From assembly GCF_010183535.1 (NCBI RefSeq), contig NC_071329.1, positions 13,206,001 through 13,270,000 on the forward strand: 64,000 nt of DNA. Reading direction: 5' to 3'. The notes beneath the pieces were generated by a model that saw only the letters and a program-made list of their open reading frames with translations, did no database searches and had not been told where the DNA came from. Position 1 is the stretch's first letter; each line of letters starts with the position of its first letter. This document shows positions 25,311 to 38,053 of the stretch, piece by piece. The translations under genes were made by a program, and so were the position numbers. Source of the stretch: Caenorhabditis remanei. Lineage: Eukaryota > Nematoda > Chromadorea > Rhabditida > Rhabditidae.

Positions 25311-26180
25311 CTTTTCAGATTTCTACCCATTTTCTCCCTACCATGATACTTGTTGCATCTAAATTACAGTTCCCCCATACTCCTCAAATTTCATTTTTCT
25401 CCGTTTTCTTTTCTCATCAAAACCTGTCAATCCGATACTCATTCTCCTTCTCTCCTCCCGACCCTTCACTGAACTTTTCATCCAACTTTTTCTCAAAAAA
25501 AAGCCTCGACCCGATCTCTCCCGCGCTGAGAAAAACTGTGTTGCCGTCGGTCGGGTTGGGATGCCAAGTTTACTTTTCCTCCCACTTTTTTCCTCAATTT
25601 CTTTTCTCTAATTCTCTAGAATCTCTTCAATTATCACACTATTTTCAGTATTTGCGTAACCCCAACGGCACCGCCGGTTTTCCGTTCTTCTCCCATTTGT
25701 TTGCCATTTACTGTAAGAGCTCGGGAGTTTTGTTAGTAAAATCGAGGGGAGAGAGAAAAAAAACGAGAAGAGTGAAATGGTGACTACTGGCTTTTACTTT
25801 TCCGAAGAAAAGCTGGGGTTGACTGCTCACACACTTTGACAGTTACTACTTTACTATACTTTCCATTCGAGTTTTTATTCCGTTTGATACAGTATCGAAT
25901 TTCCATTTTCTTCACTTTTTATTCAGAATTCTTTTACTCTATCCTGAAGGTTAGAATCACATTTCATCAGGTATCAAATAATACAAGCTATCGTATATTG
26001 GCTACTCTGTTCATTAATGATTCCAATTAATGATTTAATCAACAACACCATTACGAAGATATCTCTCTAGCAAATAAGAAGAACAATTTATAGTTTTGTA
26101 CAGAGGCGTAGCTACTGTAATCTTTTGAAAACTTGGAACATTTTCGAAATTTGTGGATTAATACAATAATTCTGTGATAC

Positions 26181-26705
26181 AATACCGCTCAAAAGTTTTA
26201 TTAAGTTTCGCATTTTTCAGTTGAAAATGACCAACTTTGAGAGTGTGTCATAGTAAAACTAACTGTAACACAAAATACATTTTTATGGGATCACAAACCA
26301 AAAGTAGAGCTCTATTTTTGCAGTTGACAACTTTTTGTACGGAAATTCCCTAGTAAGTTACGTACCGACAAAGTAATTTCTCCCTCAAATCGTCTCATTT
26401 CAGTGCAAAATAGCGCGATTTTGAGCTGTCCACTTAAAATGATCATAACTTTCTAGAGAGTGCTTGTACAAAAAAGTTGTCTACGAAAATGAAGCTTAGA
26501 GTGATTTTTGAGCTGTCGTCTTAAAATAATTAACTCTCTAGGGAATGTCCGTACAAAAAAATTGTCAATTATAAAAATGAAGTTCTACTTTTAATCTGTA
26601 TGATTCATTAAATCTGTATGATTCATTACTTGATGGGACCGTATTACCATGACACCTTCTCAAAGTTGGACAATTTCAACTGAAAACGGCTAAAGTCCAT
26701 AACCT
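26181..26705. repeat. Foldback family copy 4
   Basis: Begins AATACCGCTCAAAAGTTTTA, contains AACTTTGAGAGTGTGTCATA and ends CTCAAAGTTGGACAATTTCA...GGCTAAAGTCC. An extra internal segment near 26465-26520 repeats part of the centre (AAAAAAGTTGTCTACGAAAA). Confidence 0.8.
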
Positions 26706-28851
26706 AGCTGTGAAATACTTTAAAACACCCAAAACTTAAGGTAAATTTAATTTCTCAGAGTTTCCAATTTCCCCCATTCAAATCATAAAAATCAGTCGTC
26801 TCAACAGTTTTCAGAACTATTCCAAGTTTATCAGGTTTTTCTAAGCATCAAGTGTCATTCATATAATGAAGTTGACTTCTTGATCAGTGAGCACACTTTC
26901 TCTTTAAAAAAACAATATTTTCTACCTATTTGTGTCCTTTTTCTCAAACTAATCATCCACACTCTTCACTTCTGAGCTCTCCCGTTCTTCCATTGCTCCA
27001 CCTTTTCGATTAAAAAATCGAAACCAAATCCGGCAACGCCTACATTCTCTCTCCAAATCATTGGCTTTTTCTTGAATAGATGATATTGAATGAATTCAAG
27101 TCCTAATCAACAAGAAACAAAAACGAATATGCTGAAAAAAGTTAAATCAAATCACTTTTATCATTCAAGTGTTGTGTTAAACGTCTTCCTCATTTCTTCC
27201 ATTCGATCCGCCGGTCGTCCCGAATCCAGTCTTCCTCTCTGCGTCTCTTCATCTTCCATACTATTCCCCGACTGAAAGAGTGTCTGTTCAGTTCGGATAT
27301 CCGCAATCCGGATTTCGTGTTCTTCTTCCCTTCACCCCCTCCGCTTCTTCCCTTTTCGGGCGGCGCGGATCAACGGCTTCTTATCTGATATGATTCGGAA
27401 GACAGAAAATGTTGTAGAAGGGGAAGGAGAAGAAGCCAACCGGCCACAGTCAATGTATCTCCCGCTGTGTTTAGGTCTTAGAGGAAACGATATATTATGG
27501 GCCAGTTTTCATGGATTCCCGGCTAAAGTTGCCGATTTTTGTTGCTTTTTCTCTTTTTCTGTTTTTGAGACAGATGATCCCTTCTTGCAAAGAAACTGAA
27601 AAGATGATATTGAGAATAGGATTATGAAGAGAAAGTTTTAGATAAACTTGAGAAGTCAACATAGCTGAGTTTCCAATTAAATGGGGCTAAAATGTATTCT
27701 AGGTTTACGAAAAATCTAGCTTCATCTTCCAATTGTTCTTTGCTGGAGTGAGTTCCAGTTTTCTCATCTTGTGTCAGAAATGACTCTGTCTGAATGATTT
27801 TCAGAACCCCAAAATAAAAACGGTACTAAAATATTTCGAACATTCAATAATAATTGTTTTTTGAAAGGCTTTTAGATTTCAAAATTCAGTAATAGAAATC
27901 GCAGTTTTCCCTGTAGTCTTAATCCGCCTCCTCAATTTTGGGATCACTGAAAACCCCTGGAATCTGAAATTTCCCCCTTCCAACTCCGACTCGAAATACG
28001 GTTTTGTGAGTCAACACCATAAGTAACCAAATCCTTTTTTCTCCTTTTTTCTCCTTCTTCACCGGAAAAAATAGAGCTTCATCTTCTCCTTCTTCTTGTC
28101 TTCATCTCTTCTCCTTTTTTTCCTCTTCACTTCATCTCGATTCTCTTTTCCGTACAACTACCGGTTTCTTTCTCCATTTTCTCCTGTTGATTCTCCTTCT
28201 AGAAATGCGAATTTCCAGATGAAACTTGTCTTACTGTAGTTTATTATCAGATGAGATTACGAACGATCCCCCCGCATCGTCTTCTTCGTTTCTCCTTTTT
28301 CCGTTTTAGACAGAATAAGTGTAAACTTTTTATTACATACAGAAGGGGAGGAAGAGACTAACCATGTCAATGTACACTTTTCGACTGGAAAACGGAAAAG
28401 TCTTTCTGATAGATTTATAGCTTCTTGTGTCTTGATTGAAGTTTGGTCTCAGTTTATCAGGAATACACTTTATTTCGGAATCACGCAACATTCATTTATC
28501 AGATTTTTAGAGTAAAGCTGTGCTCAACAATTGTGTTCTAGAAATTTTTGTAAGCATTGATTTATAATTCAATTTTTGGCTGTGATCTTCATATTTTCCT
28601 CATTATTATCTATTAAAACTGATTACTAATATTGAGCTAGATTAGAACTCAAATATACACCACATTTACCCGTAATCTATCTCTTATCTGATGGCCCATT
28701 CACTATAGTTTTCAACCTTCAATTATCATACATTTCTCTTTTCTCAATATTCTGATTCTAAGCTTCAATATGCTTAAGATTCTTAACTCCCTCTCTTTTT
28801 GTTTTTTCTTATCCCTAAATCCCGAATAATTCGTCATCTTTTTCTTTTCAG

Positions 28852-30576
28852 ATGGCGTTTCAGCCGGCGTTCAACGCCCGACTGATAAATGAAGTTCGAA
28901 AATATCCATGTCTTTATAATCATTCAAGACGTGGAAGTGGTGATACAATGGAACGTCAGAGACTTTGGGAATCAATTGCAAAGAACATTGATCCGAATTG
29001 TGCAGCTGAATTCGCAAAAAAGCGATGGTTGCAGTTGAGAGATCGATACAGGAAAGAGCTGAAAATTGCAATTAAGAATGGTTTTGTGACACCAGTGAGA
29101 TGGTGTTATTTCAATCAACTGTCATGGTTAGATCCGTTTTTGAAGGATAATATGTAAGTTTTGTTGCTGAAATCTTTGAACGCATGAAACAATCTGAAAG
29201 TTGAACAATTATCTTCCCTTTAAAATTTTTTCGGTTCGCGCTTTTTGTACTTTCCAGTGAAATAGTCACAGGAATTTTCAGTAGTCTTGTTAAGATTATT
29301 TTGGTTTAGCTTTTGCTGTAAATTTCATGAAAAACCAATTTCCTTTTTAAAAAAGAAGTTTCCCCCTGTTTGCAACCAAACCCCTCTCTACTAACAAAAC
29401 TACGAAACTAATCGATATTTAAAGTTCTAGCGGACAAGCAGCAGATGAAGGAAAGAAAACAGGAAAGACAGATTCATTTGATGAAACATCAACAACTCCA
29501 TTCAGTTGGTTCGGCTTTCCCAATTTGAACGCAATGAAAGAAGAAATGGAAGATGATGATAGTGATCCAGCACTCGAATCATCTGTTCTCGATAGACTAC
29601 TTGCACAAACTGCACAAAGATTGGACAGTATTTCACCAGAAATTGAGAATGATGAGTCAGGAACACAGAGTTTGGATGGAACAATTGATGTGGATGGAGT
29701 CGATGGAGAAGATGGAAATATAGAAGAAGAGGAGATGAAGCTGAAACAAGAAGAAGAAGATTTTGGAGGAGATGATGAAGAGGAGAATATTGAGAAACCC
29801 CCAATGAAGAATCAAGCAATGGCAATGTTAACAGAAGCAATCAATGCTCAAAATGTACAAAATGCTCATGTTGTTGCTCATGTACAACAGCAACAACAGA
29901 AACCATCAGTTGAAACATTAATTGCAGCAAATCAAGCAAGATTTGCTCACCACTTAGCAGCTCAATTAACTGGAATGAGCTCAATGTTGAATGGAGCAAG
30001 AAAATCAGAAAGTGCTGCAACTCCAGTTAGAGCGCCAACTCCACCACCTCCAACATCATCAACTCCGAGCAATTCAAATCATTTTCATCCATACAAAGAG
30101 ACGGCGAGAAGTCGGCACCACTCGAGGCAGGCTGAGAATATGATGAGACATCATTTACAACAAGTCAGCTTTTTCCTTAAATTTATAAATACAATTTCTT
30201 CAAGTTTCTCATTTAAGGTTGGACGAGTTGCTCTCGAATGGTTGAATGATGAAGATTTACTGTACAGCAGAATAATTGGATTGAAACTTAAAAAGATGGA
30301 TCCAAAGAAACGGAAGAAGGTGAGCTCACAATTTTACAACATATAACAATATTCTTTTAAAAATACTTCAAAAAAACTGATTTACTGTTGTCATTTTATT
30401 TAAAAAAATAATATTTTTTCCAGGTTCGTCACCAGATAATGTCACTACTGGAAGAAACAGATGATCATGTCGATAACGATGATTCATGTAGTTCTCATAG
30501 TCCATCAGCTCGTGACAACGACGAAGAATGCACGGTTGAACCAACTGAAAACGAGATCCCCTCGACACAATGTTAA
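28852..30576 (+). CDS. MADF-BESS domain transcription regulator (429 aa)
   Basis: Exons 28852-29153, 29431-30163, 30218-30319 and 30424-30576 join in frame. The N-terminal MADF domain (Myb/SANT-like, about residues 8-98) is clear: LINEVRKYPCLYNHSRRG, RQRLWESIAKNI, then KKRWLQLRDRYRKELKIA, ending FNQLSWLDPFL. A long acidic middle follows (EEEMKLKQEEEDFGGDDEEE), then glutamine-, alanine- and proline-rich parts. The C-terminal BESS motif reads ALEWLNDEDLLYSRIIGLKL, KKMDPKKRKKVRHQIMSLLE. This pairing is typical of Adf-1-like DNA-binding regulators, with BESS for protein interaction. The ATG directly follows TTTTCTTTTCAG, a strong trans-splice acceptor. An AATAAA lies near 30793. I do not know which C. 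elegans madf gene corresponds. Confidence 0.85.
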
Positions 30577-31501
30577 CTTTTTTCCCTCCTTATATTTTGT
30601 CTTCATTTGGTGCTTGATCGTATCAGATCCATTGTAGAAATGTTCATTAGTTGTGAGTTTTTTTCAGTCTAGTCAACGCAATCTTTCACTTTTTTCATTT
30701 ATCTTCCTTTTACTTTTTTCAGATAATTGTTCAGTATCTGATTGTGTTTTTTTTCACACAAACATCCATCTTGCCTGTATATTTTGAACCACAATAAACG
30801 TGTATTTTTGAACAAAACTTCACTTTTCATTCAATATGACCGGGTAGTCTTACTACTTATTGGCCGCCAGATGAACCACTTTTCAGATTCATCCTGACTA
30901 GATTTCAGTTGTCCCTTATAAGAAGATATTTTGAGATCAAGAAGCAGCTTAATAACAAATCAGAATAACAAGATATCCAAAAAAATTGACGAACATGGCA
31001 TGGTAGTTCAGAAACAAAATGAATGAATGGACACGAATAAGAAACTGACGTTATTGGGGGACTACATATCATATAAAGAATGCACCACCATATGATTCAA
31101 AACGTACCAATATCGAATTCAACATATCTATGTCTGAATCGGAATAAACAGATGCAGTGCAAGATCAACGTCATGGGTTAGCGCAGTGACAAAAAGAAGA
31201 AGAGAAGAAGAAGTTGAGAACTAAAGCGGCGTGAGGGAACTTCGGGATCTCCATGTGCGGGATCAGCTGGTCAATGCACCTTTCCATACATTCCAAGATC
31301 AACGTCATGGGTTAACGCAGTGATAAAAAGAAGAAAAAGAAAATGAAGAACTTGAGAACTAAAGCGGGGAACGAGCCCAAACTTCTTTTCGATGAAGAAA
31401 TAGAAAATTCATGTTAAAGTCAATATTATAGCTTTAGCGCCGAATGATCCTAGATGGAACCATGTAGGTGGAAAGAGTTCCTATGATAGCTCTAAGATAT
31501 C
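30577..31501. other. Intergenic, MADF gene 3' end to the TIR element
   Basis: Holds the MADF 3' untranslated region and then AT-rich sequence. The direct repeat at 31159-31366 is listed separately. No gene is seen. Confidence 0.4.
31159..31366 (+). repeat. Direct repeat, two units about 140 bp apart
   Basis: Units at about 31159-31230 and 31299-31370 share CAAGATCAACGTCATGGGTT, then a GCGCAGTGA/ACGCAGTGA variant, AAAAAGAAGAA and TTGAGAACTAAAGCG. The GGGTTAGCGCAGTG part resembles a pol III A-box. They lie just outside the left terminal inverted repeat of the large element. Confidence 0.6.
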
Positions 31502-34500
31502 AGTAGAATGGAAGAATAATTTTCCCTCCCCCGTTTCTAGAAGAATTCTCCCATCCTACGGGTGACGTCACCAGGTACATCTGTGTACCTGTCTGAAAAA
31601 AGGCTTTCATGGCCTAACTGTCTGAAAAAAGGCCTGCAAGGCCTACCTGAAAAAAGTCCTGTAATTCATCATGCCCCTGTTCATAATTCCAAAGTAAGTA
31701 CCTCACCTGTGCACCTACTTTTACCTAACTACCTCTTTACCGTACACCTCTTTACCGTAAGTCTAGTTACACGTACACCTGTATACCATTCGTCTACCTA
31801 TTTGGAAAAAATTGTCTTCTGATATATTCTAGATCGGGAGGATTCAAACCCGCGTCTACTGAAGTAAACCTCAGCCCGGATAAGTATAGACCTCACGCAG
31901 CGTAACTGACCGTGTCTAACCGGAACCGACACAGATAAGAATGGTGGGGGAAGTTAATTGAAATGAAATTATCCTGATTTTGGATAGTTTTTATGAAATT
32001 CTGATAAACGAAAAGAAATAATCCTGATTTTGGATAGTTTTTATGAAATTCTGATAAACGAAAGAAATCATCCTGGTTTTGGAAACTTTTTATAAAATTC
32101 TGATATTCTCTAGATCGGGAGGATTCAAACCCGCGTCTACTGAAGTAAACCTCAGCCCGGATAAGTATAGACCTCACGCAGCGTAACTGACCGTGTCTAA
32201 CCGGAACCGACACAGATAAGAATGGTGGGGGAAGTTAATTGAAATGAAATTATCCTGATTTTGGATAGTTTTTATGAAATTCTGATAAACGAAAAGAAAT
32301 CATCCTGTTTTTGGATAGTTTTTATAAAATTCTGATATTCTCTAGATCGGGAGGATTCAAACCCGCGTCTACTGAAGTAAACCTCAGCCCGGATAAGTAT
32401 AGACCTCACGCAGCGTAACTGACCGTGTCTAACCGGAACCGACACAGATAAGAATGGTGGGGGAAGTTAATTGAAATGAAATTATCCTGATTTTGGATAG
32501 TTTTTATGAAATTCTGATAAACGAAAAGAAATAATCCTGATTTTGGAAACTTTTTATGAAATTCTGATAAACGAAAAGAAATCATCCTGGTTTTGGAAAC
32601 TTTTTATAAAATTCTGATATTCTCTAGATCGGGAGGATTCAAACCCGCGTCTACTGAAGTAAACCTCAGCCCGGATAAGTATAGACCTCACGCAGCGTAA
32701 CTGACCGTGTCTAACCGGAACCGACACAGATAAGAATGGTGGGGGAAGTTAATTGAAATGAAATTATCCTGATTTTGGATAGTTTTTATGAAATTCTGAT
32801 AAACGAAAAGAAATAATCCTGATTTTGGAAACTTTTTATGAAATTCTGATAAACGAAAAGAAATCATCCTGGTTTTGGAAACTTTTTATAAAATTCTGAT
32901 ATTCTCTAGATCGGGAGGATTCAAACCCGCGTCTACTGAAGTAAACCTCAGCCCGGATAAGTATAGACCTCACGCAGCGTAACTGACCGTGTCTAACCGG
33001 AACCGACACAGATAAGAATGGTGGGGGAAGTTAATTGAAATGAAATTATCCTGATTTTGGATAGTTTTTATGAAATTCTGATAAGCGAAAAGAAATAATC
33101 CTGATTTTGGAAACTTTTTATGAAATTCTGATAAACGAAAAGAAATCATCCTGTTTTTGGATAGTTTTTATGAAATTCTGATATTCTCTAGATCGGGAGG
33201 ATTCAAACCCGCGTCTACTGAAGTAAACCTCAGCCCGGATAAGTATAGACCTCACGCAGCGTAACTGACCGTGTCTAACCGGAACCGACACAGATAAGAA
33301 TGGTGGGGGAAGTTAATTGAAATGAAATTATCCTGATTTTGGATAGTTTTTATGAAATTCTGATAAGCGAAAAGAAATAATCCTGATTTTGGAAACTTTT
33401 TATGAAATTCTGATAAACGAAAAGAAATCATCCTGTTTTTGGATAGTTTTTATGAAATTCTGATATTCTCTAGATCGGGAGGATTCAAACCCGCGTCTAC
33501 TGAAGTAAACCTCAGCCCGGATAAGTATAGACCTCACGCAGCGTAACTGACCGTGTCTAACCGGAACCGACACAGATAAGAATGGTGGGGGAAGTTAATT
33601 GAAATGAAATTATCCTGATTTTGGATAGTTTTTATGAAATTCTGATAAACGAAAAGAAATAATCCTGATTTTGGAAACTTTTTATGAAATTCTGATAAAC
33701 GAAAAGAAATCATCCTGGTTTTGGATAGTTTTTATAAAATTCTGATATGCTCTAGATCGGGAGGATTCAAACCCGCGTCTACTGAAGTAAACCTCAGCCC
33801 GGATAAGTATAGACCTCACGCAGCGTAACTGACCGTGTCTAACCGGAACCGACACAGATAAGAATGGTGGGGGAAGTTAATTGAAATGAAATTATCCTGA
33901 TTTTGGATAGTTTTTATGAAATTCTGATAAACGAAAATAAATCGTCCTGTTTTTGGAAACTTTTTATAAAATTCTGATATACGAAAAAAAAAATCATCCT
34001 GTTTTTGGATAGTTTTTATGAAATTCTGATATGCTCTAGATCGGGAGGATTCAAACCCGCGTCTACTGAAGTAAACCTCAGCCCGGATAAGTATAGACCT
34101 CACGCAGCGTAACTGACCGTGTCTAACCGGAACCGACACAGATAAGAATGGTGGGGGAAGTTAATTGAAATGAAATTATCCTGATTTTGGATAGTTTTTA
34201 TGAAATTCTGATAAACGAAAAGAAATAATCCTGATTTTGGAAACTTTTTATGAAATTCTGATAAACGAAAAGAAATCATCCTGGTTTTGGATAGTTTTTA
34301 TAAAATTCTGATATGCTCTAGATCGGGAGGATTCAAACCCGCGTCTACTGAAGTAAACCTCAGCCCGGATAAGTATAGACCTCACGCAGCGTAACTGACC
34401 GTGTCTAACCGGAACCGACACAGATAAGAATGGTGGGGGAAGTTAATTGAAATGAAATTATCCTGATTTTGGATAGTTTTTATGAAATTCTGATAAACGA

Positions 34501-36881
34501 AAAGAAATCATCCTGATTTTGGAAACTTTTTATGAAATTCTGATAAACGAAAAGAAATCATCCTGGTTTTGGAAACTTTTTATAAAATTCTGATATGCTC
34601 TAGATCGGGAGGATTCAAACCCGCGTCTACTGAAGTAAACCTCAGCCCGGATAAGTATAGACCTCACGCAGCGTAACTGACCGTGTCTAACCGGAACCGA
34701 CACAGATAAGAATGGTGGGGGAAGTTAATTGAAATGAAATTATCCTGATTTTGGATAGTTTTTATGAAATTCTGATAAACGAAAAGAAATCATCCTGATT
34801 TTGGAAACTTTTTATGAAATTCTGATAAACGAAAAGAAATCATCCTGTTTTTGGATAGTTTTTATGAAATTCTGATATGCTCTAGATCGGGAGGATTCAA
34901 ACCCGCGTCTACTGAAGTAAACCTCAGCCCGGATAAGTATAGACCTCACGCAGCGTAACTGACCGTGTCTAACCGGAACCGACACAGATAAGAATGGTGG
35001 GGGAAGTTAATTGAAATGAAATTATCCTGATTTTGGATAGTTTTTATGAAATTCTGATAAACGAAAAGAAATAATCCTGATTTTGGAAACTTTTTATGAA
35101 ATTCTGATAAACGAAAAGAAATCATCCTGGTTTTGGATAGTTTTTATAAAATTCTGATATGCTCTAGATCGGGAGGATTCAAACCCGCGTCTACTGAAGT
35201 AAACCTCAGCCCGGATAAGTATAGACCTCACGCAGCGTAACTGACCGTGTCTAACCGGAACCGACACAGATAAGAATGGTGGGGGAAGTTAATTGAAATG
35301 AAATTATCCTGATTTTGGATAGTTTTTATGAAATTCTGATAAACGAAAAGAAATCATCCTGTTTTTGGATAGTTTTTATAAAATTCTGATATTCTCTAGA
35401 TCGGGAGGATTCAAACCCGCGTCTACTGAAGTAAACCTCAGCCCGGATAAGTATAGACCTCACGCAGCGTAACTGACCGTGTCTAACCGGAACCGACACA
35501 GATAAGAATGGTGGGGGAAGTCAAAGTTAATGGCGAAAAAGTATCGTGATTCTAGAGGTTCGAACTCACTTTTATCAAAATGATCCGCACGGGATTCTTC
35601 CCGATCCATTGCTTTCCTGACAGTCGTATATTGCTCTCGACCATTCCGGATCCTTCACGACGGTTGGTTCCTACTCTATTCGCTCGCTGTGCTTTATCAC
35701 TGAAAAAACATTAATTTGTAAACTTATTGAGCGAATAGGAAATATGAATACGAGATAAATCATGGTTGTGGGGATATATCAAAGATGATCAAAAAAGAAA
35801 AAAATAGAAGAGTCACCATCCAGTGCGGAGAGATGGTGGACGAGTGAGCCAAGAAAATGAGGTAAGGAGACTGGGGGTTAGTGGGCGGAGTCTAGTAGAC
35901 ATCGGCTATCTGGTCGTCTAATAAAATAGATCGTAAAAAATGATTTCTCATGAAGATAAGTGAGCAGATGGATTGTGTGAACACTAATGAGACAATAGAA
36001 AAATTCAAACGAACGTGAAATAGGATTAGCTGAGACGTCCGCCGTCTGGGGAATGACAGGTGTTCCCCCTAATGCGACCGTTCGACGTTCCAAGTTTCCC
36101 ACAAAGACTGATTTCCCAGGGAGATAAGGAGGTAGATGGAAATATGTGAAGACAAATGTCCCAGACAATTCTCAAACTAGCGCAGCTGGACTGATAATAT
36201 GGGTCAGGAAAAACTTAAGTTTTGTAAGACTATGAGGGTAACTCAAATAGAACTAAGAAAATCGACTAATTGTGAAATTTGGTACTTTTTTGGAATTTGT
36301 AGAAAATGGGGCTGTGGCTAGAATGTACGAAAACAAATTAACAAGGATGTCGTGGTTTGAAATATTGAAAATACCAGCCCTAGACCGTCAGTCTCGAAAT
36401 CTGTAAAATGGCGTTTTCAGTGGTCTAGAAACCAAAGCAAGAGCTAAAAATCTACTAACGATAACTACTAACGATAATAACGGAGCACCTAACGTGCCGA
36501 CTTTAAAGAAATGTTTTGACTTCAGTAGTCGCGGGTTTGAATCCTCCCGCTCTAGAATATATCAGAAGACATTTTTTTTCCAAATAGGTAGACGTACGGT
36601 ATACAGGTGTACAGGTAACTAGGCTCACGGTAAAGAGGTGTACGGTAAAGAGGTAGTTAGGTAAAAACAGGTGCACAGGTGAGGTACTTACTTTGGAATT
36701 ATGAACAGGGGCATGATGAATTACAGGACTTTTTTCAGGTAGGCTTTGCAGGCCTTTTTCAGACAGTTAGGCCATGAAAGCCTTTTTCCAGACAGGTACA
36801 CAGATGCACCTGGTGACGTCACCCGTAGGATGGGAGAATTCTTCTAGAAACGGGGGAGGGAAAGTTCTTCCATTCTACTTA
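31502..36881. mobile_element. Non-autonomous DNA element with long terminal inverted repeats
   Basis: Left arm 31502-31867 and right arm 36519-36881 are near-identical reverse complements of about 365 bp. Shared blocks in order from outside are AGTAGAATGGAAGAA, CCCTCCCCCGTTTCTAGAAG, GGGTGACGTCACC, GAAAAAGGC...CATGGCC, CATCATGCCCCTGTTCATAA, CCTCTTTACCGTACACCTC and GGGAGGATTCAAACCCGCG. Total length is about 5.4 kb. The interior is a tandem array (31829-35520) plus about 1 kb of unique DNA (35520-36518). I find no transposase frame; frames inside the array are repeat translations. Clear target-site duplications were not seen, so the exact ends are uncertain. Confidence 0.85.
31829..35520 (+). 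repeat. Higher-order tandem array, 14 units, mostly 282 bp
   Basis: Unit starts (CTAGATCGGGAGGATTC) are at 31829, 32110, 32342, 32624, 32906, 33188, 33470, 33752, 34036, 34318, 34600, 34882, 35164 and 35396. Spacings are 281, 232, then 282 five times, 284, 282 four times and 232; the last unit is cut at about 35520. Each unit has a GC-richer core of about 130 bp followed by two or three roughly 50-bp subrepeats of the ATCCTGATTTTGGATAGTTT type. The 232-bp units lack one subrepeat. Units are nearly identical, so the array is recent or being homogenised. Neighbouring units share small variants (TTCTCTAG versus GCTCTAG before the core), which shows local block duplication. Confidence 0.95.
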
Positions 36882-37281
36882 TATCGCAATTGAAACTTAC
36901 ATTGCCAATAGTGAAGAAGAAGCCGAGAGGAGAGAGTTGAAGAGGGAAGGTTGATCGGAGACCCTATGAAAGCGAGAACTGATCGATCGGATGTGGTCAA
37001 CGACACTAAGAGTTGGATTGACCTCGTCGTGGATTTTGTTCTATCGGGAACGTGTCACGGGGGATCGGCCACGTTTAAATGTTAGTGTTGTCACGTACTT
37101 CTTACTTTTATAGATACTGGAATGCGTGTGTCTTTTTAAAAGAAAAAATTTCACGCGATTTTCCAATAATACTTTCTCTTTTCTTCTATAATTACTTGCG
37201 TGACACCGGAATCTGAAACCCTGAAAAAAGCCATCAGTTGTCATTTTCATTCCTGTTATTCCTACCACTTCATTCTTCACA
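36882..37281. other. Spacer between the TIR element and the small membrane protein gene
   Basis: About 400 bp of mixed sequence. The minus-strand frame at 37041-37373 overlaps the small gene's first exon and is a shadow. The region presumably holds the promoter of the gene at 37282. Confidence 0.3.
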
Positions 37282-37689
37282 ATGAATTCTGAATACAATC
37301 TCAACGTGTCTTCAAAAATTCCGATTGTCAGAGATGAGAATGGATTCCGATCGGAATGGGAGAGAATGACCACTTGTAAATTGGTAAAATGGTCTATCAG
37401 AAAATCTTACTTTTATTTGGATTTCTTCAGATAATCACTATCGGAGGTGTCTGCTGGGCTGTCTTCGTCCTCACATTTGGACTCTACAACTACTGTGCAA
37501 TCAAGAAACCACCAGCACCCATTTCCTTTGATGAGGCACTTTGTGCGGTATGTTTCTATTCTCTATTCCGTTCTCGAATTCACTCTTTTTTTCCTTTTCC
37601 AGGAAGAAGAAGCTCTAATCGGAACGAAATCTCAAAAGTCGTCAAACGACACCACGACTGCAAAAAGTTCGAAGAGCATCAGGAAATAA
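37282..37689 (+). CDS. Small single-pass membrane protein (101 aa), unrecognised
   Basis: Exons 37282-37383, 37431-37547 and 37603-37689 join in phase 0 at both introns. The product has a polar N-terminus (MNSEYNLNVSSKIPIVRDEN), one transmembrane helix at about residues 35-56 (IITIGGVCWAVFVLTFGLYN), then a proline patch (KKPPAPISF) and a serine/lysine-rich tail ending KSSKSIRK. No signal-peptide cleavage site is obvious, so an N-out or N-in anchor cannot be decided. I recognise no family. Confidence 0.6.
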
Positions 37690-38053
37690 GAACTTTGATT
37701 TTTCAAATTCGCAACTTTTTTAGAATGAAAAAAGACTATAATCTCCTATCTCTCCTGCATTTTACTATGAATCAGTGACTACAAATTTGCATTTTTTCTG
37801 TGTTTTCTGACCTTCAAATATCAATGAAAAATGACGAATCGGTGTGTAATTTTACCCTCTGCAATCTGTTTTTTCTGAACCCAAAACCTGGATGACTCAC
37901 TCAAATCTTTCTCTGACTTTTTTGTGATTCGTATTCTCTCTTCTCAACACAATGTGTCCAATGTCTGACATCATAACCCATTATAGACCTAGTTTCTGTT
38001 TATACAGTTACTATGATGTTGTTATTATTCTGGATCGTTGTGGGTGGCAAAAA

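Larger units (their letters stand above)
18103..28851. other. 10.7 kb stretch with no supported gene
   Basis: Contains four copies of the foldback family, a nested hairpin, a tandem duplication (24575-25310), a cluster of TTTGGCGCG motifs (22460-25045) and long pyrimidine-rich tracts (22690-23100, 23860-23890, 28030-28200). Frames such as 22410-23123 and 23724-24020 (+) are pyrimidine-driven and lack splice or family support. It ends at the acceptor before the MADF gene, so part may be that gene's promoter or an unseen 5' intron. Confidence 0.5.

Noticed and set aside
31893..34139. Minus-strand frames of ~106 codons (MSVPVRHGQ...) in the tandem array
   Set aside because: They are translations of the repeat unit, recur with the same sequence and shift when a subrepeat is missing; no sign of selection on protein.
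31829..35520. CRISPR array
   Set aside because: Repeats are contiguous and long with no unique spacers, and the genome is eukaryotic.
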